Shown here: one piece after another, positions 46,914-54,621 of the stretch
Numbering within the stretch: position 1 is the stretch's first letter
How the letters are laid out: each line of letters begins with the position of its first letter
Source: Chryseobacterium camelliae
Lineage (GTDB): Bacteria > Bacteroidota > Bacteroidia > Flavobacteriales > Weeksellaceae
Reading direction: 5' to 3'
Length of the DNA stretch: 64,000 bases
Assembly (NCBI RefSeq): GCF_027920545.1
Contig: NZ_CP115859.1
Location: forward strand, 3,069,001 to 3,133,000
Made by a program: the position numbers and the translations under genes
The notes under the pieces: model-generated
The model's database searches: none
Told to the model about the DNA's origin: nothing
What the model saw: the letters and a program-made list of their open reading frames with translations, nothing else

Positions 46914-47411
46914 ATGTATAAAAAACAGTTTTTTTTCAGTATGAAAGGTTTTGCTTTTTTATTAATTCTATGTGTGTTGCAATGCCAAAGTCATAATTCG
47001 GATGAATTCAATAATTTTATTATGAAGGAAGGTGAAGCTTGTACAAAAAATAACGATTGTAGGGTTGATCTTAAAAATCTACCATTTAAATGGGATAGAT
47101 TTTATATAATTTCTGAAAACCATTTCCCAGAAGTGCAAAACGAAGAAGATATATCTACACTCATTAATTCTGAATATAATGGAGATATCAAAAATAATGA
47201 AAGGTTGTTAGTGTTTATTTTTAAAGACAAAATAGTACGAAAAATTATAGATAACTATAAAAAAGAAAAATTGATAGATTCTAAATCTTTACCAGTTGAT
47301 TTCTATATAGATCATAGTATACCCCCTTATTTTGAAAATAATAATGCCATTTTCTTAATTAGGAAAAATGAAAATACCTACACCCTTTATTGGGTGAATA
47401 ACAATAGATAA
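46914..47411 (+). CDS. Candidate immunity lipoprotein for the first RHS toxin tip
   Basis: A 165-residue protein starting 29 bases after the toxin stop. It has an N-terminal hydrophobic segment (GFAFLLILCVLQC) with a lipobox-like cysteine, so it is probably envelope-anchored; a start at 46941 is equally possible. The mature part is acidic and aspartate/asparagine-rich with no family I know. Position between toxin tip and displaced cassette is typical of immunity genes. Its envelope location would imply the toxin acts there. Confidence 0.65.
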   Translation: MYKKQFFFSMKGFAFLLILCVLQCQSHNSDEFNNFIMKEGEACTKNNDCRVDLKNLPFKWDRFYIISENHFPEVQNEEDISTLINSEYNGDIKNNERLLVFIFKDKIVRKIIDNYKKEKLIDSKSLPVDFYIDHSIPPYFENNNAIFLIRKNENTYTLYWVNNNR

Positions 47412-47479
47412 TATCATCAGCAAAAAGTGTATTGATTTAGACTATAAGTAAGCGTATGGTATAATGCTTCTTAAAATTA

Positions 47480-47838
47480 AGTACTGCAACATATGTTACC
47501 AACGAAGCTGGAGAAGCCACCCAGTTTTTCTTAAATTTACCTTTCGGAGAAACGATGGTAGAGCAGCAGTTGCCAACAGCTTATGTTAATCCATATAAGT
47601 TTAATGCGAAAGAATTAGACAGCGAAACCGGTCTTTATTATTATGGAGCAAGGTATTATAATCCAAGAATAAGTATTTGGTATGGCGTGGATCCATTAGC
47701 AGTCTATAATCCTGTAATGGAGTCACAGTTTTATGGTGACGGACAACATAATGGAGGATCATTTTATTGGGGGAATAACAATCCATATATTTATACTTAT
47801 CAGAACCCTATTAAATATATTGATCCTAACGGAAAACA
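47480..47838 (+). repeat. RHS-core direct repeat, displaced copy
   Basis: Second copy of the core segment at 45899-46257. Recombination between the copies would swap the toxin tip and delete the first tip and its immunity gene. Confidence 0.85.
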
Positions 47839-48370
47839 AAATCTTTCTCCGTACTTGATAGCAAAAAAGGGACTACAAAGTTTTTTAAATGATACTGGAG
47901 ATGTTTTGGGACAAGTAGCACGCAACATTGCTCCAATAAGACCAGCTGATGCAAATGATCCTAAAACATTGAGTGAAGCATGGAATAACCTAAAAAATGC
48001 TCCTGCAAATATTAAAGAGGTATATACAAATGGCTCAGCTAAAGACAAAACTATTGTTACCTTAAGCTTGCTTGCACTAATGAAGGGGAAATCTCCTGCT
48101 GTACCAGGAACGGCTTTAGCAGGATTGAACTTATCAAAGTATGCTAAATTTGGCATGTGTATGGAGTTTGCAAGTGCATTTAAGAAAGCTTATGGCGGAG
48201 TAGTTAAAGAAATTAATCTTCAAAAAGAAGGATTTAATCTCATAGGTGGGCCAGATGGTGTTCAGCTTAGCAATAATGGGATGCACCGTTTTGTAGAAAA
48301 GGTTGTTGATGGTAAGGAATATGTTTTTGATAACCTACATATGTATATTCCAGATAAATTGACCACCTAA
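47480..48370 (+). pseudogene. Displaced RHS core and papain-like toxin cassette, cut by IS21
   Basis: The frame opens after a stop at 47462 and matches the RHS core from STATYV on; the first ATG is at 47555. After the DPNGK signature, about 172 residues of an unrelated toxin tip follow. It has a papain-fold-like triad pattern: C202 in FGMCMEFA, H244 in NGMHRFVE and D259 in YVFDNL (numbered from 47555). The last codons (LTT, stop) come from the IS, so the natural end and its immunity gene are lost. It has no promoter or start of its own. Confidence 0.75.
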
Positions 48371-48389
48371 TTCCTGATTAAATTGACCA
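48356..48389. repeat. Left terminal repeats of the IS21 element
   Basis: AAATTGACCA occurs at 48356 and 48380, in inverted orientation to the right-end copies. These are likely IstA binding sites. Confidence 0.75.
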
Positions 48390-48447
48390 CTAAGAATGAA
48401 GTCAAAAACGGTGTCTAAAAGATGGTTTAAAAATATAAAATAAATCT

Positions 48448-49191
48448 TTATTCTGAGCTGATTTTCTGATCAGCTTTTTTCCTTCTCATAGATTCCCCTT
48501 TAAGGTCTATTCTCAGGGAGTTATGTACCATTCTGTCAAGGATTGCATCGGCTATTGTTTGTTCCGCAATTACTTCATGCCATACACTTACGGGAAGTTG
48601 CGAAGCAATAATAGTGGAGCGTTTTCCGTGCCTGTCTTCAATGATCTCCATAAAATCCTGTCTTTTCAAATTATCCAGGGATTGCAATCCAAAATCATCA
48701 AGAATAATAAGGTCCTGCTTTTCTATACGGTCAATCTCTTTAAGATAAGATCCGTCTGCCTTAGCCATTTTAAGCTTTGAGAAGAGTTTGTTGATGCTGA
48801 AGTACATGACTTTATATCCCATTGTACAGGCTTTGTAGCCTATGGCAGTTGCTATAAAACTTTTACCAACTCCTGTTGATCCTGTAATAAGAATATTCTG
48901 TTTCTGCGAGATAAAATCGCAGGAAGATAACCTTCCAATGGTATTCTTATCAATATTCCTGGAAGAAGATGCTGTAATCTCTTCCATAAATGCCCTGTAC
49001 CTGAATCTGGCAGAAGTGATTAACCGCTCAACCTTTCTGCTTTCCCTGTCGTCATACTCGGATTCAATCAAGTAGGCAATAAGTTCATCGTTGGTATAAG
49101 AGATACTTCCTGTTTCCATTGTTGTGGAAAAAGCTCTGTGCATTCCGTAGAGCTTTAAATGTTTCATTTTTTCTAATGTTGCCTGATTCAT
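48448..49191 (-). CDS. istB: IS21-family helper ATPase IstB
   Basis: A 247-residue AAA+ ATPase that selects target DNA and activates the transposase. Walker A is GSTGVGKS, Walker B is LIILDDFG, and the arginine-finger region DAILDRMVHNS is intact. Length is normal. It lies 41 bases downstream of istA on the same strand. It appears functional. Confidence 0.95.
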   Translation of the reverse strand: MNQATLEKMKHLKLYGMHRAFSTTMETGSISYTNDELIAYLIESEYDDRESRKVERLITSARFRYRAFMEEITASSSRNIDKNTIGRLSSCDFISQKQNILITGSTGVGKSFIATAIGYKACTMGYKVMYFSINKLFSKLKMAKADGSYLKEIDRIEKQDLIILDDFGLQSLDNLKRQDFMEIIEDRHGKRSTIIASQLPVSVWHEVIAEQTIADAILDRMVHNSLRIDLKGESMRRKKADQKISSE

Positions 49192-49232
49192 AGGTTTTGT
49201 ATTAATGATTTAATTGTTAATGATTGTAGGTA

Positions 49233-50792
49233 TTACTGATAGTATTTTCCGCCCCTTATATTTTTGTGTTTAGGCAGTTTCTTTTCTTCAAAAAATGCAT
49301 CGTCATCGGTGAGATTATCCAGTCCTCTTTCCAAGATGCTTTTAATCATGGCAAGGCTGTATTTTTCATATCCCAATGCTCTTTTACAGGCATTGTCAAG
49401 TCTTATGTTGCCAATCTTTTTTGATAATGAAAGGATTCCCAGGCAGGTTTTATAGGACTGCTCAGGATGCTGTTTCTTTTCCAGGATTTTGATGATGTAC
49501 TGTTCACAATATTCTCCGACAGACCTTCCCCAAGAGATAAACCGGGAGGGATTCCATTCCGTCATAAACTGATAAGATGAAGGCATATGCTCTTTAACAG
49601 TTGTATACTGATATTTGGCCAGGACTCTGTTATGGAATGCTATTCTGCGCTGATCATAGTAAATTTCGACTGTGTTTTTACTAAAAATAATGTTTACTTT
49701 TTTACCAATATAGCTGAACGGAACACTGTAATAATGTTTGTCTTTGCTTAAATATACATGGCTGGTCTTATGAACAGTGGCACGTACAGAATGCTTGAGC
49801 TGGTACACCATAGCCGGTAGTGGGGATAATGCATGTTTTTCAACCTCACGGAAAACGTCAGCCCTGGAATACTTCTTTCTTTTCATGGGAGCTTCATTAT
49901 ATCCCTCCAGAAGGTTTTCTATAGCTTTGTTCAATGCTTCCAGGCTAAAGAAGTGATCTTTACGCAATGGAGCAAAAATGCGGGTATAAACAATACGTAC
50001 CGCATTCTCAACCAAAGCCTTGTCCTTAGGATGGTAGGTACGCGTGGGAAGTATTGTGGTACTATAGTGCGAAGCAAAATCCAGGAGGGAATCAGTGATG
50101 ACAGGTTCGTACTTATGGCTCTTTTTTACGGCTGTACGCAGGTTATCGGTAACAATAGCTGCGGGAACTCCTCCATAATAATGCAGGGCTTTGGTAAGGC
50201 TTCCAAGAAAATCTTCTTTCCCCTGGGTCCTTGTAGCTTCTACGAAGGTCATACCACTGGCGCCAAGTATAGATACGAAGACTTCAACTTCCTGTTGTTC
50301 TCCTGTTTCTTTATCAATAATGTGAAGCTTTTTCCCAGTATAATCCACAAAAAGTTTATCCCCAGCCTTATGTTCAATATGCATGGAAGGGTTTACCTTT
50401 TTACACCATTCCCTGTAATGATGACAAAAACGGGAATATTGGTAGCCTGAAGGATATTTATCTATGTATTCTTCCCATAGCAGATAACGGGTAACCCCAA
50501 CACGTTTTAGTTCTTTGGATATGTAAGGAAACAGCGATTCAAGTTGTTTTTTGATACTGTCCTTATCCCTTATATCGGTTGGCGGAGTCTCGAATAAATC
50601 ATCTAAATCTTCATCACTCAACTCTATCAACTCATCATATGTAAGTTGGTGTTCATGGAACAGGCTAATATACTTTTTGGCAGTATTGCGTGAGATACCC
50701 AGTTGTTTGCTTATCTGCAATTTACTTACTCCCTGGGTGTATAATCGTAATAATTGTTTGATGTTCAACATGTCTATTCTTTTGTTAGCCAT
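49233..50792 (-). CDS. istA: IS21-family DDE transposase IstA
   Basis: A 519-residue transposase. An N-terminal HTH (SKLQISKQLGISRNTAKKYI) is followed by the rve integrase core. The catalytic residues are D in KLFVDYTGKK, D in AIVTDNLRTA and E in KALVENAVRI. The C-terminal domain is complete. It is upstream of istB in the same operon, so the element may still be active. Confidence 0.95.
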   Translation of the reverse strand: MANKRIDMLNIKQLLRLYTQGVSKLQISKQLGISRNTAKKYISLFHEHQLTYDELIELSDEDLDDLFETPPTDIRDKDSIKKQLESLFPYISKELKRVGVTRYLLWEEYIDKYPSGYQYSRFCHHYREWCKKVNPSMHIEHKAGDKLFVDYTGKKLHIIDKETGEQQEVEVFVSILGASGMTFVEATRTQGKEDFLGSLTKALHYYGGVPAAIVTDNLRTAVKKSHKYEPVITDSLLDFASHYSTTILPTRTYHPKDKALVENAVRIVYTRIFAPLRKDHFFSLEALNKAIENLLEGYNEAPMKRKKYSRADVFREVEKHALSPLPAMVYQLKHSVRATVHKTSHVYLSKDKHYYSVPFSYIGKKVNIIFSKNTVEIYYDQRRIAFHNRVLAKYQYTTVKEHMPSSYQFMTEWNPSRFISWGRSVGEYCEQYIIKILEKKQHPEQSYKTCLGILSLSKKIGNIRLDNACKRALGYEKYSLAMIKSILERGLDNLTDDDAFFEEKKLPKHKNIRGGKYYQ

Positions 50793-50843
50793 TGGTATTT
50801 TTTGGCTAAGTTATTCAAGACACGTTTTCTGACTTTTTTGGGT

Positions 50844-50923
50844 GGTCAATTTGAGCAGGAATACCCTGGTCAATTTGCTCAGGAATCAACTGGTCACTTT
50901 CGCAGGATTAAGATGGTCAATTT
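50844..50923. repeat. Right terminal tandem repeats of the IS21 element
   Basis: Four units of 23-24 bases, each beginning TGGTCA(A/C)TTT and followed in three by a CAGGA box. They match the two left-end units in inverse orientation. Confidence 0.8.
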
Positions 50924-51171
50924 TGAAGGATTCTACAGTTGAACCCTTTGGATAGCGCTTGTATTTCGTTATCCATTAGCATTCTGGTATGATCCTGCTT
51001 TTCAGAAAGTGATTTACAGTGATTCATACCTTTAAATCTGATAATTTTACCTTGTGGATAATCATCACAAAAGTAAGTGTAACGGATTTCCCAATCTTTT
51101 TTTAAGTTGGAAGCATTTTTTTTATCCCAAGACGTAGGATAAACTTTGAAAGGTGAGTGGTAAGCTTTCAT
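50917..51171 (-). pseudogene. Phage integrase, N-terminal fragment cut by the IS
   Basis: About 76 genuine residues from MKAYHSPFKVYPTS to the ALSKGFN helix resemble the arm-binding N-domain of Bacteroidetes tyrosine recombinases (EIRYTYFCDD, KGMNHCKSLSEK). The frame then enters IS-adjacent sequence and stops. The core-binding and catalytic domains are absent, and they do not resume on the other side of the IS. The gene starts 3 bases from the paired TTTTTACACG repeats. Confidence 0.7.
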
Positions 51172-51193
51172 TTTTTACACGATTTTTTACACG
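51171..51193. repeat. Paired TTTTTACACG repeats, left arm
   Basis: TTTTTACACG occurs twice in tandem (ending at 51181 and 51192) directly before the integrase start. The same pair is found at 51412-51434. Likely arm-type integrase sites. Confidence 0.65.
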
Positions 51194-51232
51194 GTTAAAA
51201 AAATAAGCCCGAGAAGATATAGAAAATATAAA

Positions 51233-51265
51233 ACTGCAAACCCAATGTGGATGAGGGTTTGCAGT
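51233..51265 (-). terminator. 11-bp hairpin after the tRNA fragment
   Basis: ACTGCAAACCC and GGGTTTGCAGT form a perfect stem. On the minus strand it follows the tRNA 3' end and is followed by TTTTATATTTT, so it is probably the tRNA terminator carried along with the fragment. Confidence 0.65.
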
Positions 51266-51272
51266 GATTTTG

Positions 51273-51323
51273 TACCCAGGACCGGGATCGAACCGGTACT
51301 CCTAAGAACTGGTGTTTGAGACC
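51273..51323 (-). other. 3' half of a tRNA-Leu(CAA) gene; probable att core
   Basis: On the minus strand the stretch contains the anticodon arm with loop CTCAAAC (anticodon CAA), a short variable arm, the T arm with GGTTCGATCC, and the acceptor 3' strand CCTGGGT plus A. The 5' half (acceptor, D arm) is absent; homology to a tRNA stops at TGGTCTCAAAC. CCA is not encoded. This is the usual shared segment for phage integration. Confidence 0.8.
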
Positions 51324-51411
51324 ATTCTTTATATTTTCCAATTTTTCAAACCTATTGATAACCAAATTGTTAATATTTTGATTTTTGCTAGAAATACAGT
51401 AAAATAACATG

Positions 51412-51434
51412 TTTTTACACGTTTATTTACACGA
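51412..51434. repeat. Paired TTTTTACACG repeats, right arm
   Basis: TTTTTACACG at 51412-51421 and TTATTTACACG at 51424-51434 copy the left pair, about 90 bases from the tRNA fragment on the other side. Confidence 0.65.
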
Positions 51435-51614
51435 TTGTTATATTGCAAAAGTACTAATAATTCAGGCTTACAGAATATTTATCCCAATGATTTTTTTGAA
51501 AAAATACTTTTATCATTTTAATAATTTCAGAACTATTAAAAAATTTTGAAATATTTTTTTGAAGTATTTGTTTCTACATTATCTATCCGTAACTTTACTG
51601 TAAAGCGGTTGGAA

Positions 51615-52187
51615 ATGAAGGAGATAAAGCCGAAGAAATGCGCAGTGTGTGGAGAAGAATTTGTTCCATTTAGAACAACTCAAAGAGTATGTGGTACGAC
51701 CTGCGCAATTTCTTTCGGAAAGTCAAATATTCAAAAGCAAAACGCTAAAGCTTGGCAGAAAGAGAAGAAGGTCAGGAAGGAAAAGCTTAAGACTCACAAA
51801 GATTTTTTGAAGGATCTTGAAAAGTTGGTTAACGAGTTTATTCGTATAAGAGACAAAGATCAACCATGTATTAGTTGTGGAGCCACGGCCGGAAACTATA
51901 CAATGTCAGCGGGCCATTATTTTCCGGTTGGGAGTTATGGGAATGTTCGGTTTGATGAAGATAACATCCACGGACAGTGCTGGTTTAACTGTAACAAGAA
52001 TAAACACGGGAATTTAGCAGAATACACGTTAATGTTACCGGGAAGAATCGGGAATGAAAGATTTGAACAGCTTCAAGTAAGAGCTAAACAAACCACTCTT
52101 AAAATGTCAATTCCGGAAATAAAAGAAAAGATTGAATATTACCGTAAAAAGATAAAGGAGATGAAGAGCGACGAGGTATGGGGTTGA
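51615..52187 (+). CDS. ninG: Phage NinG-like recombination protein
   Basis: A 190-residue protein from the ATG of MKEIKPKKCAVCGEEF. NinG features are the two N-terminal CxxC pairs, a basic coiled segment (QKEKKVRKEKLK), CISCGATAGNYTMSAGHYFP with the HNH-like histidine, and the CWFNCNKNKHGN motif. In lambda NinG (Rap) processes recombination intermediates. It is the first gene after the att region in this phage. Confidence 0.88.
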   Translation: MKEIKPKKCAVCGEEFVPFRTTQRVCGTTCAISFGKSNIQKQNAKAWQKEKKVRKEKLKTHKDFLKDLEKLVNEFIRIRDKDQPCISCGATAGNYTMSAGHYFPVGSYGNVRFDEDNIHGQCWFNCNKNKHGNLAEYTLMLPGRIGNERFEQLQVRAKQTTLKMSIPEIKEKIEYYRKKIKEMKSDEVWG

Positions 52188-52208
52188 TTGTATGATGCTG
52201 ATTTTGAA

Positions 52209-52280
52209 TTTCCCAAGCACACATGAAGGAGAAGAAGGGGGTTGTGAGATGGACGATGATGTAGGGTGCTTGTTTTTTTA
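52209..52280 (+). ncRNA. Structured repeat element, copy 1 (upstream of the methylase gene)
   Basis: CCAAGCAC near the start pairs with GTGCTTG near the end, followed by a T run. The interior GGGGTTGTGAG and AGGGTGCTTG are shared with copy 2 at 52888-52958. It looks like a small folded RNA with a terminator-like end, of unknown role. Confidence 0.5.
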
Positions 52281-52297
52281 ATAAATAACAATGTTGT

Positions 52298-52885
52298 ATG
52301 GAAAATGTAAGAAAGAGATCAAAAAAAGAAAATTTTATTATCACTAGGAATAATAATTATCAAATAGAAGGTGATTATTATGCGACACCACCTGAAATTA
52401 CAAAAGCAATTTTGAGAAAAGAATCTTTGAACGGGTTAATTCATGAGCCTTGTTGCGGTGAGGGGCATATTTCGAGAATTTTAGAAGAAAATGGATTAAA
52501 TGTATTTAGTTCAGATTTAATTGATAGAGGATATGGTTATCAAGAAGATTTTTTAGAAAGTAATTTCAAAAGTGATATAGTATTTACTAATCCTCCATTT
52601 ATTATTATTGATGCAATAATAGACAAAGCTAAACTTCTTGCTGCAAGAAAAGTTATTATAATAGCGAGTACAAATATATTAAAGGGGAAAAGAAGAGTTA
52701 AAAAATTCACTTCTGATCATGAATACCCATTAAGTAAAGTTTATATGATGGATACATCGATTAACTATTATAAAAATGGGGTAAAACCTGAAAAAAGAAC
52801 CGGTTTTATGACAAGCTGCGTGTTGATTTTTGACAAAGAGCATAATCGTTATAATGGGATAGGTTTTGATTTTTTAGAAGTTTAA
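52298..52885 (+). CDS. Phage adenine-methylase-like SAM-dependent methyltransferase
   Basis: A 195-residue protein. The SAM-binding motif I is HEPCCGEGHISR (about residues 50-60) and the catalytic motif IV is TNPPF (about 95-99), as in N6-adenine DNA methylases. A short target-recognition part follows. No restriction partner is visible. It lies between two copies of a structured repeat and may protect phage DNA. A role in RNA or protein methylation is less likely. Confidence 0.82.
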   Translation: MENVRKRSKKENFIITRNNNYQIEGDYYATPPEITKAILRKESLNGLIHEPCCGEGHISRILEENGLNVFSSDLIDRGYGYQEDFLESNFKSDIVFTNPPFIIIDAIIDKAKLLAARKVIIIASTNILKGKRRVKKFTSDHEYPLSKVYMMDTSINYYKNGVKPEKRTGFMTSCVLIFDKEHNRYNGIGFDFLEV

Positions 52886-52887
52886 CA

Positions 52888-52958
52888 TTTCCAAGCACAT
52901 ATGATGAAGGCATTCGGGGTTGTGAGTTGGTAGATAAAGGAGGGTGCTTGGTTTTTAA
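52888..52958 (+). ncRNA. Structured repeat element, copy 2 (downstream of the methylase gene)
   Basis: CCAAGCAC pairs with GTGCTTGG and a T run follows. The interior GGGGTTGTGAG is the same as in copy 1, while the sequence between arms differs (ATTC versus GAAG and others). Starts 3 bases after the methylase stop. Confidence 0.5.
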
Positions 52959-53097
52959 ATAGTTACAACTGGAAAAAATTTTAAACTAAATATTAATTCA
53001 TCAAAATAAAATACTCATGATACAATAATTAATAAAAATAATAGAATGGTTTGAATCTGAAACCCACAATGGTAAAGTTAGCCAGTTTACAATTGAC

Positions 53098-53274
53098 ATG
53101 GCAGAAACTTACTATGAAAAAGTCTATGCTGAAAGAGATGAATATTTTGAAGAACAGGATGTTTTAGGAAGTCTGGAATATTCTGTAAATAATATCTTAG
53201 AAATTATTCAACAAGGTGGAGATAGAGATTTGTTTGAACAATTAAAGACTAAGCTTTCCGAAGTTGAAATTTAA
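53098..53274 (+). CDS. Small acidic phage protein
   Basis: A 58-codon reading from ATG 53098 (MAETYYEKVYAERDE) to TAA 53274, rich in E, D and Y. The frame is open for 19 more codons upstream without an ATG or GTG start. It has no known family. It is followed 2 bases later by a 25-residue reading frame. Confidence 0.5.
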   Translation: MAETYYEKVYAERDEYFEEQDVLGSLEYSVNNILEIIQQGGDRDLFEQLKTKLSEVEI

Positions 53275-53276
53275 TT

Positions 53277-53354
53277 ATGAAGAAATACGGCATTTTACCC
53301 AACGGGAAAAAGAATTTGAAACCTAAATACGTGAAACCTAAAAATAAAAAGTGA
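53277..53354 (+). CDS. 25-residue basic microprotein
   Basis: ATG 53277 to TGA 53354. The product (MKKYGILPNGKKNLKPKYVK and four more residues) is strongly basic. Its stop overlaps the start of the next gene as TGATG, indicating translational coupling. Whether it is made is uncertain. Confidence 0.35.
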   Translation: MKKYGILPNGKKNLKPKYVKPKNKK

Positions 53355-53569
53355 TGAGTGAAATTGAAACTTTTATGGATGGTCTGGAATTTCCAGTAGA
53401 CGTACAACGACAAAAAGATTTTGAAGCTATAAAAAATGCTTTAAAAAGAAGTAATGAGGGAGGTGTTGTATTGGAAGTTCTTTATGAGGCACTGAATAGT
53501 ATAAAATCAAACCCTAATCAAAGTATAGAGAAAGTGATGTATGATGCTTTATGGGATTGGGACTGCTAA
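53354..53569 (+). CDS. Small acidic phage protein
   Basis: A 71-residue protein from ATG 53354 (MSEIETFMDGLEFPV), helical, acidic and ending in WDWDC. The coupled TGATG start is preferred to GTG one codon before. No family recognised. Confidence 0.55.
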   Translation: MSEIETFMDGLEFPVDVQRQKDFEAIKNALKRSNEGGVVLEVLYEALNSIKSNPNQSIEKVMYDALWDWDC

Positions 53570-53672
53570 AATATTGTTTACAGAAGATTTATTTCTTCAT
53601 TTTAAATCCTTACTTGTAATAAGGTTGACACTGGGAAAGACTAGATTTTTAACCTAAAAATAAAAGACGATA

Positions 53673-53978
53673 ATGGCTAAAATCATTGAAGTTTACCAGA
53701 AAAACAAAATTGAGTGCGACCAATGTTTTTTCGTAGTAAAAAATGAAATCCCTTCACAGCTAGCAAATATTGACGAATTTGTAAACAAAGCTTGTCCGAA
53801 ATGTGATGCAAATCTTTGTACGCCGAAAGACTACACTGATTATTTGAAATTTATCAAATTAGTTAATCGTACCAATAAATATCTCGGATGGTTAGGGTAT
53901 TTTTTTGGCAGTCAAACCATAAATATGGGAGAAAGTGTTAAAGTAAAAATTCATGACGGAATTAATATCATAAAATAA
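53673..53978 (+). CDS. Phage zinc-finger-like protein
   Basis: A 101-residue protein. CDQCFF and CPKCDANLC, about 26 residues apart, form a possible zinc site; a conserved-looking hydrophobic region (YLGWLGYFFG) follows. No family named. The next small reading starts at the base after its stop. Confidence 0.6.
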   Translation: MAKIIEVYQKNKIECDQCFFVVKNEIPSQLANIDEFVNKACPKCDANLCTPKDYTDYLKFIKLVNRTNKYLGWLGYFFGSQTINMGESVKVKIHDGINIIK

Positions 53979-54098
53979 ATGACCCTCGAACAAATAAAAT
54001 CCAATTGGACAAAGACAGACGAGATACTGTATAAAACCCCAGAGATTAAGTTTAAATCATTACATGAGGCGAAAACAAAAGTAATAGCGAAAAATTAA
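53979..54098 (+). CDS. 39-residue phage microprotein
   Basis: ATG 53979 directly follows the previous stop; TAA ends at 54098. The product starts MTLEQIKSNWTKTDE and is helical and basic. It lies 10 bases before terS. Support is position and clean frame only. Confidence 0.4.
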   Translation: MTLEQIKSNWTKTDEILYKTPEIKFKSLHEAKTKVIAKN

Positions 54099-54108
54099 AA
54101 TTAATGCT

Positions 54109-54621
54109 ATGGCAAAGAAGATTGAAGAGAATGAAGGGAGAACCGTAGGCAGGCCAAGCGATTTCAAAAGTGAGTATTTAGAACTTGCTTACAACTATTG
54201 TTTGTTAGGTGCTACTGATAAGAATTTAGCGACCTTTTTTAACGTTTGTGAGGCAACAATTAATAATTGGAAAAACGAATATCCTGAATTTTTAGAGTCC
54301 ATAAAAAAAGGCAAAGATATAGCTGATGCTCGTATAGCTAGCAAATTATTTGACCGAGCTGCAGGAGCAGAAATTCAGAAACAACAGGCGTTTAAAGTTA
54401 AAGAGATTTTATACGAAAACGGAAAGAGAGTAAAAGAGACCGAAAAGATTGAAGTAGTGGATATAACAGAGGTAATTGCTCCTGACACAACAGCAGCAAT
54501 TTTTTGGCTAAAGAATCGTAAACCTGAATACTGGAAAGATAAACAAGAACATATTGTGGAATCTTCTGTGACAATGAAAGATCCTCCAAAATGGAATGTA
54601 GTTGATGCATCTAAAAAATGA
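54109..54621 (+). CDS. terS: Phage terminase small subunit
   Basis: A 170-residue protein. The N-terminal HTH is GRPSDFKSEYLEL then ATDKNLATFFNVCEATINNW, typical of DNA-recognising terminase small subunits. A helical oligomerisation region (KGKDIADARIASKLFDRAAG) and a C-terminal DTTAAIFWLKNRKPEYWKD motif follow. It selects phage DNA for packaging. It overlaps terL by 4 bases. Confidence 0.9.
   Translation: MAKKIEENEGRTVGRPSDFKSEYLELAYNYCLLGATDKNLATFFNVCEATINNWKNEYPEFLESIKKGKDIADARIASKLFDRAAGAEIQKQQAFKVKEILYENGKRVKETEKIEVVDITEVIAPDTTAAIFWLKNRKPEYWKDKQEHIVESSVTMKDPPKWNVVDASKK

Larger units (their letters stand above)
48356..50923 (-). mobile_element. IS21-family insertion sequence
   Basis: About 2.57 kb with istA and istB on the minus strand, bounded by inverted copies of AAATTGACCA. 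The left end has two copies 24 bases apart (48356, 48380); the right end has four copies of TGGTCAnTTT at 50844, 50868, 50891 and 50914. The flanks (TTCCAGAT and TTGAAGGA) show no target duplication. Confidence 0.9.

Noticed and set aside
49833..50450. 205-codon frame opposite istA
   Set aside because: It is antisense to the complete, well-supported transposase and has no features of its own.
50844..50923. Possible CRISPR array from the regular repeats
   Set aside because: Four 23-24-base units without distinct spacers, matching the other IS end; they are IS terminal repeats.
51273..51345. A complete tRNA-Leu gene
   Set aside because: The 5' half (acceptor, D arm) is absent beyond the anticodon stem; only the 3' half can be supported.
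51195..51410. 71-codon frame across the tRNA fragment
   Set aside because: It runs through the tRNA-derived segment and hairpin, so it is a chance frame.
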